Virus record (IMG/VR): IMGVR_UViG_3300037502_000285
Coordinates: 1-22,069 of that record
Origin: a virus
DNA: 22,069 nt
Strand: one strand, 5' to 3'
Below are positions 1-7,380 of the stretch, piece by piece (the first letter of the stretch is position 1; each line of letters starts with the position of its first letter). Made by a program: the position numbers and the translations under genes. The notes under the pieces were generated by a model, which searched no databases, had not been told where the DNA came from, and saw only the letters and a program-made list of their open reading frames with translations.

Positions 1-961
1 AATCTGCATAGTCTTTCCACCATTGAACCGCAGCGTTATCAACGCTCAGTCCAAGTATATTAGCAAGATCACCTACCGTAGTTCCTTCAGATGTTTCTTG
101 TAAATACAATCTAAACTGCGCAAGTTTGTCTGATGGTAGCCCACCTGATAATTGGAAGTACTGTGGTTTTGCAGTAGATTTTAATTGCTCCAGTCTATCA
201 ATAAGAATTGACCCCTCTCTAATTGCAGTTCTTACTTTAGAATCTATTTTTGCAGGCTTACCAAGCGCTGTTTCTACAGCCAAATCTAGTTTACTTTCAA
301 GTTCTATTGCTTTGTCTAAATCTTTTTTAGCCTCTACTACTTTTCCTTGTTTTACTTTGGCTAAAATTAAACCGTCTTGCAATATTGGATCAAGACGTTT
401 TAAATTGACCATAGCGGCATTTTTGTCTGTAGAAAGCAAATCTATACTTTGGTCAAGAATTTGTTTGGCAAGCGCATTATTATCTTTCCACTGCTTTAAA
501 TCACGTTCATAATTTGCTACTTCTGTTTTGTATAAATCTTCACGCCCTTGTTTATGGCCCTCAGTAAATTTAGCCATAGATTTAAGGGCAGCACGACCAC
601 CTGCCATTCCAGTTAAAGCGCCAAGCAGTGCGGTCATTCCAGCAACTTCTGCTGCTGCTGGAGCATCAAACTTGGTAATATCTGCTTGAGGAACTTCCCC
701 AACTTGTTGTTGATAGCCCTCTACTAATTTACGTTGTTTGCCAGCAAAATCTTTAGCAATTTTTTCTTCTTCGTTAATTTGTGCTTCTTTTGCTCGTTTT
801 TCTTCGCGCATTACATTTTCTGCTGCTGAACTTTGCTCTCGCAACATTTGTTCGTAACCTTGACGAGCCGTTGTACCACGTTGTTCTGTGGTCTTTCCAC
901 GCATGACCTTGCCAACCTCTGAGATTGGATCGTAAATATTTAAGGATTCTTGCAAAGCCAT
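1..961 (-). CDS. Large coiled-coil virion/ejection-type protein, partial (C-terminus outside window)
   Basis: An open frame runs from ATG at 961-959 to the left edge without a stop; I translated all 320 visible codons. The start shares a TAATG junction with the stop of the preceding gene, so the two are translationally coupled. Residues 1-90 are charged and rich in Gln, Glu and Lys (likely long helices). Residues about 105-125 form an Ala/Gly-rich hydrophobic stretch (AAAEVAGMTALLGALTGMAG). Residues 130-280 are again helical and Lys/Glu-rich, and a WW pair lies near residues 314-315. The last visible residues (TTVGDLANILGLSVDNAAVQ) have a helix-turn-helix-like rhythm, which may be chance. It is more AT-rich than the genes before it. 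I do not recognise the family; its place after two other helical proteins suggests an internal virion protein. The function is inference. Confidence 0.85.
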   Translation of the reverse strand, partial: MALQESLNIYDPISEVGKVMRGKTTEQRGTTARQGYEQMLREQSSAAENVMREEKRAKEAQINEEEKIAKDFAGKQRKLVEGYQQQVGEVPQADITKFDAPAAAEVAGMTALLGALTGMAGGRAALKSMAKFTEGHKQGREDLYKTEVANYERDLKQWKDNNALAKQILDQSIDLLSTDKNAAMVNLKRLDPILQDGLILAKVKQGKVVEAKKDLDKAIELESKLDLAVETALGKPAKIDSKVRTAIREGSILIDRLEQLKSTAKPQYFQLSGGLPSDKLAQFRLYLQETSEGTTVGDLANILGLSVDNAAVQWWKDYAD

Positions 962-2058
962 TATGCTTCTCCGCGTGGAAGTTCAGGTCTACGGGTAATC
1001 TCAGGTGTGGCTTGCCGTGGCGTTCTTGGAGCGCGAGAAACTGGGGCGCTGCTTGCCAATTGTGAACCAATGTTTCCTGCAATTTGGCTTAAGTAATCAT
1101 CAGCCTCACGATCAGCAGCAATGGTTGCTTTGATTGCAGCCTCATCGTAGGCGTTAGCCAGATTCAACTGTTTTAGAGCATTATTTAGGTTAATTTGAGC
1201 AAACTCAGAACGCTGTCTACCTAACTGGTTTTCAATCATTCCAGCCTGTGTGCCGGTTACAGCGCCTCTACCTGCTGCGGTTTGACGCAATCTAGCGCGT
1301 TGTGCTTCTTGTTGAGCAGCCTGCTGTGGAGTCATCCCACCAGCCAAAGCCTGTTGACGCAGTGACTCTCCCTGAGCGCGTAAAGGTGCGCCAAGAGCCG
1401 ATAACCGTGCAGCCTCTTCTCTACCCTGCTTACGGGCACGGGCTGCTTGTAACATTCCTACTAAACCTTGGGCGCTATAGCCTGCGGCTTGCGCTAGGCG
1501 AGGGTATCTTTGCGCTAAATCTGCAATACCGCCAAGTTTTGACTCAGCCGTTTGTGCTGCTGATTGCAGGAAACTTGGCTCAATACCAGCCTGCATACGT
1601 TGAAACTGATCCGGTGCCATACCAGACACGTCTCGTGGCGTGTACTCTGGAGCAAAACGTCCGGGGCCAAAACCTATATCCATTTCACCCTGCGGACTAA
1701 ATTGTGGCCCAAAGTATTCATCTGCTGGCCCAAAATCTGTTTGTCCGGGCGCTTGTCTAGCAGCGCTTTGGGTGTAATAGGCTTCTGCCTCTGGCGTAAT
1801 TCCACCGCTTGTACTGGTTACTGCTTGACCAGCATAAGGGTCAAATTCATCGCCATACAAGAAATCACCCTCTTCTTGAAACTCGGGCAATCCAGTGTTG
1901 GGGTTTGTAGCGCCAGAGCCACCCGCGTCCATAAGCATTTGCGCCTCTTCGGGCGTAATGTGGGCAAGCACGGTATCCCGGCCTCTGCCCATCTGACGCA
2001 ACATTTCGGCTAACTCACGGGCATTACCCATGCCACCCATTCCAGTTAATGATTTCAT
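961..2058 (-). CDS. Helical Gln/Ala/Arg-rich protein, putative internal virion protein
   Basis: I chose the ATG at 2058-2056 because it forms an ATGA overlap with the stop of the preceding gene, as at several other junctions here. A start 14 codons upstream (2100) would give 379 instead of 365 residues but needs a 46-base overlap. The N-terminus is Met/Gly-rich. An acidic stretch (EFQEEGDFLYGDEFDPY) follows, then a Pro/Gly/Gln-rich region. From about residue 160 the protein is helical and rich in Ala, Gln and Arg with many QQA-type runs, and it ends in a Pro/Arg-rich tail. No enzyme motif is visible. The gene sits between two other long helical proteins at the end of the structural operon, which fits an ejection or internal core protein. 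No family is recognised. Confidence 0.88.
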   Translation of the reverse strand: MKSLTGMGGMGNARELAEMLRQMGRGRDTVLAHITPEEAQMLMDAGGSGATNPNTGLPEFQEEGDFLYGDEFDPYAGQAVTSTSGGITPEAEAYYTQSAARQAPGQTDFGPADEYFGPQFSPQGEMDIGFGPGRFAPEYTPRDVSGMAPDQFQRMQAGIEPSFLQSAAQTAESKLGGIADLAQRYPRLAQAAGYSAQGLVGMLQAARARKQGREEAARLSALGAPLRAQGESLRQQALAGGMTPQQAAQQEAQRARLRQTAAGRGAVTGTQAGMIENQLGRQRSEFAQINLNNALKQLNLANAYDEAAIKATIAADREADDYLSQIAGNIGSQLASSAPVSRAPRTPRQATPEITRRPELPRGEA

Positions 2059-4367
2059 AGTCCTAGCGCCTTTCTCAAGCGTAGTGAACGGCGGTTCCAT
2101 ACCGCACGTTGTTCATCTTCATCCCCGCCAAACAACGGTTCTTTTTCCCCAAGAATACCTACCAAAGCCTCTCCTGTCACCCTTGAAGATATACCCGGAG
2201 TAGCGCCATCTCTTGCGGCTGGCTCACCCCGTGCAACGGCAGTGGTTGTAATTGCTCTGCCCTGAGCATCAAACCTTCTAGCAGGCGGCTCACCTTCACC
2301 TTCTCCACCACCAAGTTCGATCTCGCCTTCCGGTGCCTCTTCCGGCGGCTCTTCTGATATTGGCTTAATCTCAGTTGGTCTAAACCCTGCCCCACCACCT
2401 GTTCCAAGGCCGTAACGTTCACCCTCTTCTGGGCTAAGTCCAATCAAACGCATGATCTCTTCATCAGAAATCTCACCCCTGCGTTCCTGTTGCGATGCAA
2501 CAACCTGTTCTCTTCTGGAAGCGGCCTCAGTTGCACGGCCTTTGGTCTGCTCGTACTCGTCCAATATTCCTTCGAGTTCAGCGTCAATTTGGGCTTGTAA
2601 AGTACCCGGCAAACGCCCTGCTTGCTGCAATCTTTGGCGTTGTTGCTCTACAAACTGTCTGCGAGAAGCATCCCTAGCGGCTGCATCTTCGGCTTCTTGT
2701 AAGTCTTGCTCAAAACGCTCTAGTTCTTTCTCAAATAGATCAGTCTCTACCGCGCCACGAATTGCACCGCCACGGGACTCACGGGCTTGGGCATTGATTG
2801 CCGCAATCTCTGATTCGGTCAGCGTTGGGCGCTGGCCTAAAAGTTGGCCCACATCCTCAATCAGTTGAGGTTTGTCAGCAAGACCTGAAATTTCTATATA
2901 TAGATTGCCACTTGGCGTTCTGATAGCGCCTTCTTCATCTTGGTAATAACCCTGAGCCTGCATATCGGGCGTTAACTCAGTTGCTTTACCGGGGCTTGCA
3001 GTCATTGTGCGGTAGTCTGGGCGGCCCTCTACCTCTCCAAGCGGGTTGTCTTGAGTAGCATATTCAGGGACAGCATAGGTAACTTTGTTTGTTTCTGCGT
3101 CAATAATGATGTTGTATTGGCGAACATTCCCATCAGCGTCTTGTGTCGTAACGGTACGGGTAAACCTACCATCACCTAAATCCTCTAACTCACTGGCCTC
3201 TTCTCCGATCAGCGGAAGAGTTTTGATTGACTCATCAATGCCAGCAGGCAAGCCACCAGCAATATCAATACCTTCGTAACGCCGACCCTCTGTTTCGCCA
3301 ACCAGTTTTATCAGAGTGTCAGCCAATTCATCGCGCTGAGTCTGCTCTTCGGCTAACATTTGGTCAGTCTTAGGCTTGAAGTCAAAACCTGTTTTCTTGG
3401 CTTCTTCCTCTGCTTTAACCTGCTCTGCCTTGTATTTATCTGAAAGTTCTTTTAACTGAGTGTTATAAGAGCCAATTTGGTCAGACAAATTGTTGATAAT
3501 TTTTAATTCAGCGTTCAGTTCTCTGGCGTAATTATTAGCCGTTGCTGTATCGCCAGCGTCTTTTGCCTGATTATAAAGTTCAAGTTTGCTGTTATAGTTT
3601 TCTACACGGTCTTTATAAGCCTGAACGGACGCGGCACGGCTTCGGCTAACATCAGAGGTTTCATTAGAGTATTTATTCATGGTTTGCAGGTAAGAAACCA
3701 TGCTGGCAGAAGCGCCCATTAGGATTGCTTCTTTGATCTCCACTCCCTGCAACGTGCTTTGCATCGTGACACGGGCAAAGTTAGCGGCGGCAACACTTCC
3801 AGTAGCCTTATAGACTTCGGTAGCGGCAGCGCCAGTAACGCCCCCAATAGCGGCGCTAGTTAATATTTGCTTAACATCGCCACCGGAAGCGGCAGCAGCA
3901 ACAGCAGATTGGGCGGCAGAGGTTGCAGCAGCGATTTCGCCTGCTGTGTAAACAGCCTCGCCACCTTGAGCAATAGCATCAGCATTAGCGGCTTCCATAC
4001 CGCCTTGCACTGATTGGCCTACCTGCTGGATTACCGCAACCGTGGCGGCTGATTTAACAGCATCTTCTGGCGATCCACCTTTAGCCAAGGTGTGCATACC
4101 CGCTGACATTGGGGCTGCAAACTGAGGAGGCACGCCCATAGCGACCAAGGCTACCTGTATGGCATATCGCTCTACAAGAACTTGAGCAAACTCTCCAATG
4201 TCGCTTAGAGCATCTCCTACGGCCTCAACCGCATCACCGATTGCCCTGCCAACATCTTCAACAGCGCCAACTACCGCGTCAAACGTATCCTCAATAACAT
4301 CGCCAACAGACTCAACTATCTCTCCAGCAAAATCAAGAACGTCACCAACAATAGGAACGCCACTCAT
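2055..4367 (-). CDS. Large internal virion / DNA-ejection-like protein
   Basis: This is a 770-residue protein that starts at an ATGA overlap with the gene before it. Residues 1-60 are a series of short amphipathic units of the type VGDVIED, VGAVEDVG, IGDAVEAVG and IGEF, with hydrophobic residues spaced by Asp/Glu, as expected for a long surface- or membrane-binding helix. Residues 100-225 are very rich in Ala, Gly and Val. Residues 245-350 are a likely coiled coil. About 395-435 looks like a small beta domain. Residues 540-640 are a second highly charged coiled coil, followed by a Pro/Glu/Gly-rich acidic linker (about 665-695) and a basic C-terminus. I see no lysozyme or transglycosylase motif. 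Size, make-up and position suggest a podovirus internal core protein ejected with the DNA; that is inference, not family recognition. Confidence 0.9.
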   Translation of the reverse strand: MSGVPIVGDVLDFAGEIVESVGDVIEDTFDAVVGAVEDVGRAIGDAVEAVGDALSDIGEFAQVLVERYAIQVALVAMGVPPQFAAPMSAGMHTLAKGGSPEDAVKSAATVAVIQQVGQSVQGGMEAANADAIAQGGEAVYTAGEIAAATSAAQSAVAAAASGGDVKQILTSAAIGGVTGAAATEVYKATGSVAAANFARVTMQSTLQGVEIKEAILMGASASMVSYLQTMNKYSNETSDVSRSRAASVQAYKDRVENYNSKLELYNQAKDAGDTATANNYARELNAELKIINNLSDQIGSYNTQLKELSDKYKAEQVKAEEEAKKTGFDFKPKTDQMLAEEQTQRDELADTLIKLVGETEGRRYEGIDIAGGLPAGIDESIKTLPLIGEEASELEDLGDGRFTRTVTTQDADGNVRQYNIIIDAETNKVTYAVPEYATQDNPLGEVEGRPDYRTMTASPGKATELTPDMQAQGYYQDEEGAIRTPSGNLYIEISGLADKPQLIEDVGQLLGQRPTLTESEIAAINAQARESRGGAIRGAVETDLFEKELERFEQDLQEAEDAAARDASRRQFVEQQRQRLQQAGRLPGTLQAQIDAELEGILDEYEQTKGRATEAASRREQVVASQQERRGEISDEEIMRLIGLSPEEGERYGLGTGGGAGFRPTEIKPISEEPPEEAPEGEIELGGGEGEGEPPARRFDAQGRAITTTAVARGEPAARDGATPGISSRVTGEALVGILGEKEPLFGGDEDEQRAVWNRRSLRLRKALGL

Positions 4368-4816
4368 TGTACGTCCCCCTCGCGTGATGGGCCTAACTTG
4401 AAGTTAGCAACGTAATCCCCGTTTCTGTTTTCTTTTAACTCATAACCCATCTCAGGTCTGGGAGGGTTTTTTGCAATAATGCGAAATATTTGAATTAACT
4501 CTGGCTGCTTAAAAATAGTTACAAGGTTGTCAAACCCAAGTAAGTACGCACTATTTATAAATTTCTTGACGTTTTCTATGAAGTTTCTAGGCGTGTCAAT
4601 GTTCATGGCGCTCATGTAGCCATTGCGACCTTCTCCCTTGTTGATAATAAACAAGGTATTGCCAAAACGCATGTGTTCGTTGACCGGCATGGACATTTCT
4701 GCCACAGCCATAAGAACCGCCTGCTCAGGAGGAAAGCCAGTTTCTTGCGCCTGATTGGAGGCAACAATCAACTCCGTTAGGCTGACCATTTTTTGTTTGC
4801 TATCTACTGGTTGCAT
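4364..4816 (-). CDS. Conserved-looking phage protein, possibly internal virion protein with GNAT-like fold
   Basis: This 150-residue protein starts with ATG at 4816-4814 behind a GGGG-type ribosome site (AGGGG, six bases before the start). It overlaps the next gene by ATGA. Residues 9-45 are helical; 48-75 hold alternating hydrophobic residues (FGNTLFIINKGEGRNGYMSAM) that look like beta strands; 75-115 are helical (NFIENVKKFINSAY). The tail contains GYELKENRNGDYVANFKLG. The mixed alpha/beta order with a central bulky hydrophobic strand recalls small acetyltransferase-like proteins found beside podovirus internal virion genes, but I cannot confirm the fold. Being first in the four-gene ejection-like cluster after a structured intergenic gap, it is probably a virion or assembly protein. 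Confidence 0.88.
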   Translation of the reverse strand: MQPVDSKQKMVSLTELIVASNQAQETGFPPEQAVLMAVAEMSMPVNEHMRFGNTLFIINKGEGRNGYMSAMNIDTPRNFIENVKKFINSAYLLGFDNLVTIFKQPELIQIFRIIAKNPPRPEMGYELKENRNGDYVANFKLGPSREGDVQ

Positions 4817-4995
4817 TGCTACCCCTAACTTATATCCCGATCAGACACCATATTCTCCATCAATTCACCTTTGTTAATCAATAACTTATTACTATATTGC
4901 ACCGCACAAAAACCCGTTTTTTTTGGGTGGCGGGGAAAGGTTTCAAAATTGACTGGTTGAAACCCAAAATCACAAATTTTGGTCATTTTTAGCCT
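4817..4995 (-). promoter_or_regulatory. Structured AT-rich intergenic region with three hairpins
   Basis: This is the longest gap between genes. On the minus strand it holds, in order: a perfect 7-bp hairpin (CCAAAAT/ATTTTGG, 5-base loop, 4964-4982); a perfect 8-bp hairpin (GGTTTCAA/TTGAAACC, 10-base loop, 4939-4964) directly abutting it; and a bulged hairpin (4902-4933) pairing CCG-CAC and an A-run with TTTTTGTGCGG. Downstream lies an AT-rich stretch with TATAGT at 4896-4891, a possible -10 box, but no good -35 box at normal spacing. An 11-codon ORF and the next gene's ribosome site follow. It may end transcription after the holin cluster, restart it for the ejection genes, or act as a processing site. 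None of the hairpins has a clean T-run directly after it, so a classical terminator is not clear. Confidence 0.5.
4825..4860 (-). CDS. Possible 11-codon leader ORF
   Basis: An ATG at 4860-4858 opens an 11-residue frame (MENMVSDRDIS) that ends in TAG at 4827-4825. An AAGGTG ribosome site lies about six bases before it. Its stop codon runs directly into the AGGGG ribosome site of the 150-residue gene, so ribosomes finishing here would be placed to start the next gene. It lies downstream of the hairpins at 4902-4982 and could act as a leader for translational coupling. It is very short and could be chance. Confidence 0.25.
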   Translation of the reverse strand: MENMVSDRDIS

Positions 4996-5337
4996 TTATG
5001 TGACCCCTAAAGAGCGTGCTATTTGCTCATGTATCAGCAAATGGCTGTTGATCCAGTCGTAAAAAGAATCCTCTTGGTTCCAATCTGTGTCTAAAAGGTT
5101 AAACGGGTTGTCCAAATCGAGGATTGTGGCAAACGCCTGATGCTCAATCTGGTGGATTGCCAGCCAATCGTCCAAATCCTCTACGTCAGCGTCTATCAGA
5201 GGATAGCGCGGCACCGTAAACCCAAGGTCAATCAACCTTTCGGCAAAGGCTTGGTGCTGGATACCGTTTTCAAACAGAAACTCTTTTAACCCATCTGGAT
5301 CGCCAAAGCGTACTTGGGCCAGACTTTCAAAGTTCAC
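4996..5337 (-). CDS. Unknown 113-residue protein with three His-containing helical repeats
   Basis: Translation starts at GTG (5337-5335), which overlaps the stop of the preceding gene as GTGA; the spacing supports this start even without a strong ribosome site. The protein contains three related segments at residues 17-39, 55-77 and 92-113. Each follows a pattern of acidic residue, aromatic or leucine, then about six residues, His, Gln/Glu, two residues, Ala (for example IQHQAFAERL, IEHQAFATIL, LIHEQIARSL). The protein is acidic and probably all-helical. No signal peptide or membrane span is visible. It directly follows the holin-like gene, so a role in lysis or late virion assembly is possible. 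I do not recognise a named family. Confidence 0.85.
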   Translation of the reverse strand: MNFESLAQVRFGDPDGLKEFLFENGIQHQAFAERLIDLGFTVPRYPLIDADVEDLDDWLAIHQIEHQAFATILDLDNPFNLLDTDWNQEDSFYDWINSHLLIHEQIARSLGVT

Positions 5338-5522
5338 AGTTTGGCTACCAGCCCAATCAACAGGTTAATTACCCATCCCATCGCGCCAATGATTGTTGCA
5401 GTTGCACCAATGCCAATAACCTCGATACGCTTCAGACGGGCGTTAATACCCCGGTAGCGCTCGGCGCAGATTACCTCATGGGCAGAAAGTTTGGTTTCCA
5501 CAATATCGGAATGAGTAGCCAT
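5334..5522 (-). CDS. Holin-like single-span membrane protein
   Basis: This is a 62-residue protein whose ATG shares one base with the stop of the fibre gene (TAATG). Residues 1-34 are a charged soluble helix (KLSAHEVICAERYRGINARL). Residues about 35-60 form one hydrophobic membrane span (IGIGATATIIGAMGWVINLL), ending with a Lys-Leu tail. An N-terminal charged helix followed by one C-terminal span is the layout of XhlA-type holin-associated proteins and of many small phage holins, and the place after the tail genes fits. No endolysin is found next to it in this window, so the holin role is inference; a small structural membrane anchor is the alternative. Confidence 0.8.
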   Translation of the reverse strand: MATHSDIVETKLSAHEVICAERYRGINARLKRIEVIGIGATATIIGAMGWVINLLIGLVAKL

Positions 5523-6844
5523 TAGACACCGTAATAAGGAATTTTCTTAGCCGCCCCGTTTACAATAATAGTGACATATCCTTCGGGGTTCAAGGGTAGG
5601 CTAGGATCAGGCATAGCGGCTGTATTGCTAGTAGCCAAGTTAGCGTAAAGATTAGCCGTGACGGTAAGATTTGCCGCTTGGATATTCGATAATTCTATGT
5701 TGGATGAGTTTACCCAGACGTTTGTTGTCGAGTTGTAAACAATAACTTGATTATTGGCTAGGCTTGTAAAGTTTACGTTTCCATCCGTGCCGCCAAGAAC
5801 TGATCCGTAAGTGGGGCGAACAAACAGGGTGCCATTAGAAGCCGCATGTATTACCGCAGCCACTTTAACAATAGCGTTGGGAACAGAGGGTTTGTTTTTG
5901 GTTAGACCGCCAGTAACGGACGGGTTGTAATACAACTCCGTACCATCCGTCCAAGATTCTGCCCCGCCAGTAGTGTTAATACCCTGAACCTCACCAAACG
6001 ATTGAACGTAAATCCAATCGTTTAACACCCCAGATTCTTTGGCTAAACCTAAGATATAGTCTGACTGTGTTGGTAAAAGTCCTGTTGCCGGTGCCGCTTT
6101 AAGGCCGCCGGAAGCGCCAGTGCTGCCAGTAAACATCATTACTTGGCCTACGTTAGCCGCACCGTCTAGTTTGACCCGATAATAGATTTCTTCGCCAAGA
6201 TGGTAAGGAATATTGTTTTTTAAACCAAGATCAAGCGTAGAAACTCTATCTTCATTGTTCCAAGTCAAAAGTGACTCAGTAACGGTAATATTTGCCGCAG
6301 TGTTGAAATCGATAGAATCTACCGACACGTTTCCAGATACGGCAGGAAAGTCAATGGCTACGTTAGAGGCTCCTGTGATCCGGCCTTGGGCATCTACGGT
6401 AACGACTGAAACATTGGTATTGCCGCCATAGGTGCCAGCGGTAACGGCTGTGTTGGCTAGGCTGATCGTGGTGTTTGAAGATAGTGTGCCTCCACCCGTA
6501 AGGCCAGTGCCAGCAGTAATTGTTGCCGTATCTGCTACGGCATTGACGTTTGCAGCGGTTAAAACTACGGTGCCTACTTGCCCGTTTACGCTAGTAACTG
6601 CGTCTGTGTTGTCTACCTTTTGCCATACGGAGCCATTAAAAATAGCCCAATCGCCAATCTGCCAATCAGTGATTCCATTGAGGTTTGTCGTACCAGCCAC
6701 GTTGACAACGTAATAGTCTCCTTGCGTTCCAACGCTAGAAGTCAAAGCGGGAGAGTTAGCATTTGCGTCCCACGTACCTTTGTACGTGACTGCGCCAATG
6801 CTGCCGCCACCCGTAAATCCAATAGTTGATACGACCTTTAGCAT
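5522..6844 (-). CDS. Tail fibre protein with YKGTWDAN-type N-terminal domain
   Basis: This 440-residue protein has a strong ribosome site (TAGGAGAG) before its ATG. Residues about 20-78 carry the motif order YKGTWDAN, GDYYVV, WQIGDWAIFNG and VWQKVDN, a module known from many phage tail fibres and often repeated there. It is followed by SVNGQVGTVVLTAANV and TGTGLTGGGTL, typical fibre-shaft trimer segments. The middle (about 195-340) is a beta-rich domain with ETELYYNP-like turns, and the C-terminus (PLNPEGYVTIIVNGAAKKIPYYGV region) resembles small beta ends of fibre proteins. It probably forms a trimeric fibre or its tip. It is third in a row of fibre-type genes and directly precedes the holin-like gene. 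Fibre identity is confident; the host receptor is unknown. Confidence 0.9.
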   Translation of the reverse strand: MLKVVSTIGFTGGGSIGAVTYKGTWDANANSPALTSSVGTQGDYYVVNVAGTTNLNGITDWQIGDWAIFNGSVWQKVDNTDAVTSVNGQVGTVVLTAANVNAVADTATITAGTGLTGGGTLSSNTTISLANTAVTAGTYGGNTNVSVVTVDAQGRITGASNVAIDFPAVSGNVSVDSIDFNTAANITVTESLLTWNNEDRVSTLDLGLKNNIPYHLGEEIYYRVKLDGAANVGQVMMFTGSTGASGGLKAAPATGLLPTQSDYILGLAKESGVLNDWIYVQSFGEVQGINTTGGAESWTDGTELYYNPSVTGGLTKNKPSVPNAIVKVAAVIHAASNGTLFVRPTYGSVLGGTDGNVNFTSLANNQVIVYNSTTNVWVNSSNIELSNIQAANLTVTANLYANLATSNTAAMPDPSLPLNPEGYVTIIVNGAAKKIPYYGV

Positions 6845-6853
6845 TATGCTCTC

Positions 6854-7183
6854 CTAGAGGCCATCACCTGCTGTGATGTATATAACAGCAGTGTTAGAAG
6901 CCGTTACCCCAGTAAAGTAGGCGTTTGGAACAAAGGTCAAAATCTCATCCGTCCCCGGCAACAAAGGCAATGCCTCTCCGCTAGTGCTTACTACGGCAGC
7001 GGCAGTGTTAGCCGCATCAGCAGTCGCGCCATAGCCTAAAAATACGGTCACTGTGCCTGCGTTAAGAATCCGGTACTGGTTTCCACCCAAAGTTGTAGAG
7101 GCGGCTTGTACGGGCGTAGGAGCAGTCGTAGCGGCAGTAAAAGCCACCGTATTGCCTAGTTTGGTAAACGCTTGAGTACCCAT
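6854..7183 (-). CDS. Small beta-rich phage structural protein, unknown
   Basis: This 109-residue protein has a good ribosome site (AAAGGAA) before its ATG. It is rich in Ala, Thr, Val and Gly with strand-turn patterns (QYRILNAGTVTVFLGYG; ILTFVPNAYFTGVTASNTAVIYI). There is no enzyme motif, signal peptide or membrane span. The overall pattern recalls small beta-barrel or beta-sandwich virion proteins that decorate or cap fibres. It lies between the FlbD-like gene and the fibre gene, so a fibre accessory or virion surface role is likely. No family is recognised. Confidence 0.82.
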   Translation of the reverse strand: MGTQAFTKLGNTVAFTAATTAPTPVQAASTTLGGNQYRILNAGTVTVFLGYGATADAANTAAAVVSTSGEALPLLPGTDEILTFVPNAYFTGVTASNTAVIYITAGDGL

Positions 7184-7185
7184 AT

Positions 7186-7380
7186 CTATTCCTTTGTCAG
7201 AGCCATCACTTCATCAATAGTTTGAGACAATTCCCAAGAATTACCATTCATGCCGTAAGCCACCGTTACTTTTGTGCCATCTTCTTGCGTATGCTCAAAA
7301 AACGATGCAATTAAATCGGTGTTAAGGATCAAGCCCTCACCGATACGGCCTTTTGCCGCATTGGTTAATTTAAGCAGCAT
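7186..7380 (-). CDS. Small FlbD-like protein
   Basis: This is a 64-residue protein whose ATG (7380-7378) lies inside the end of the preceding gene (11-base overlap), with AGAGG as ribosome site. Its pattern (LKLT, then G, ILNTDLIASF, DGTKVTV, NGNSWELSQTIDEVMALT) resembles the small FlbD family, where a short beta core ends in a helix with an EVxxL motif. FlbD proteins are known beside bacterial flagellar genes, but the motif is short and the match is by eye, so it may just be the same small fold. It is part of the fibre gene cluster, and a role as a small chaperone or regulator of virion assembly would be a guess. Confidence 0.75.
   Translation of the reverse strand: MLLKLTNAAKGRIGEGLILNTDLIASFFEHTQEDGTKVTVAYGMNGNSWELSQTIDEVMALTKE

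Noticed and set aside
126-512. A 128-codon plus-strand frame at the left end
   Set aside because: The minus strand carries a 320-codon open frame here that is coupled to its neighbour; the plus frame is its shadow, rich in Ser and Leu.
2059-2100. A start for the 379-residue version of the helical protein 14 codons upstream
   Set aside because: It would overlap the preceding gene by 46 bases; the ATGA start at 2058 matches the junction type used through the operon.
4902-4933. A classical rho-independent terminator on either strand at the T8/A8 tract
   Set aside because: The homopolymer run lies inside the loop or arm and not after a G-C-rich stem; kept only as a structured element.
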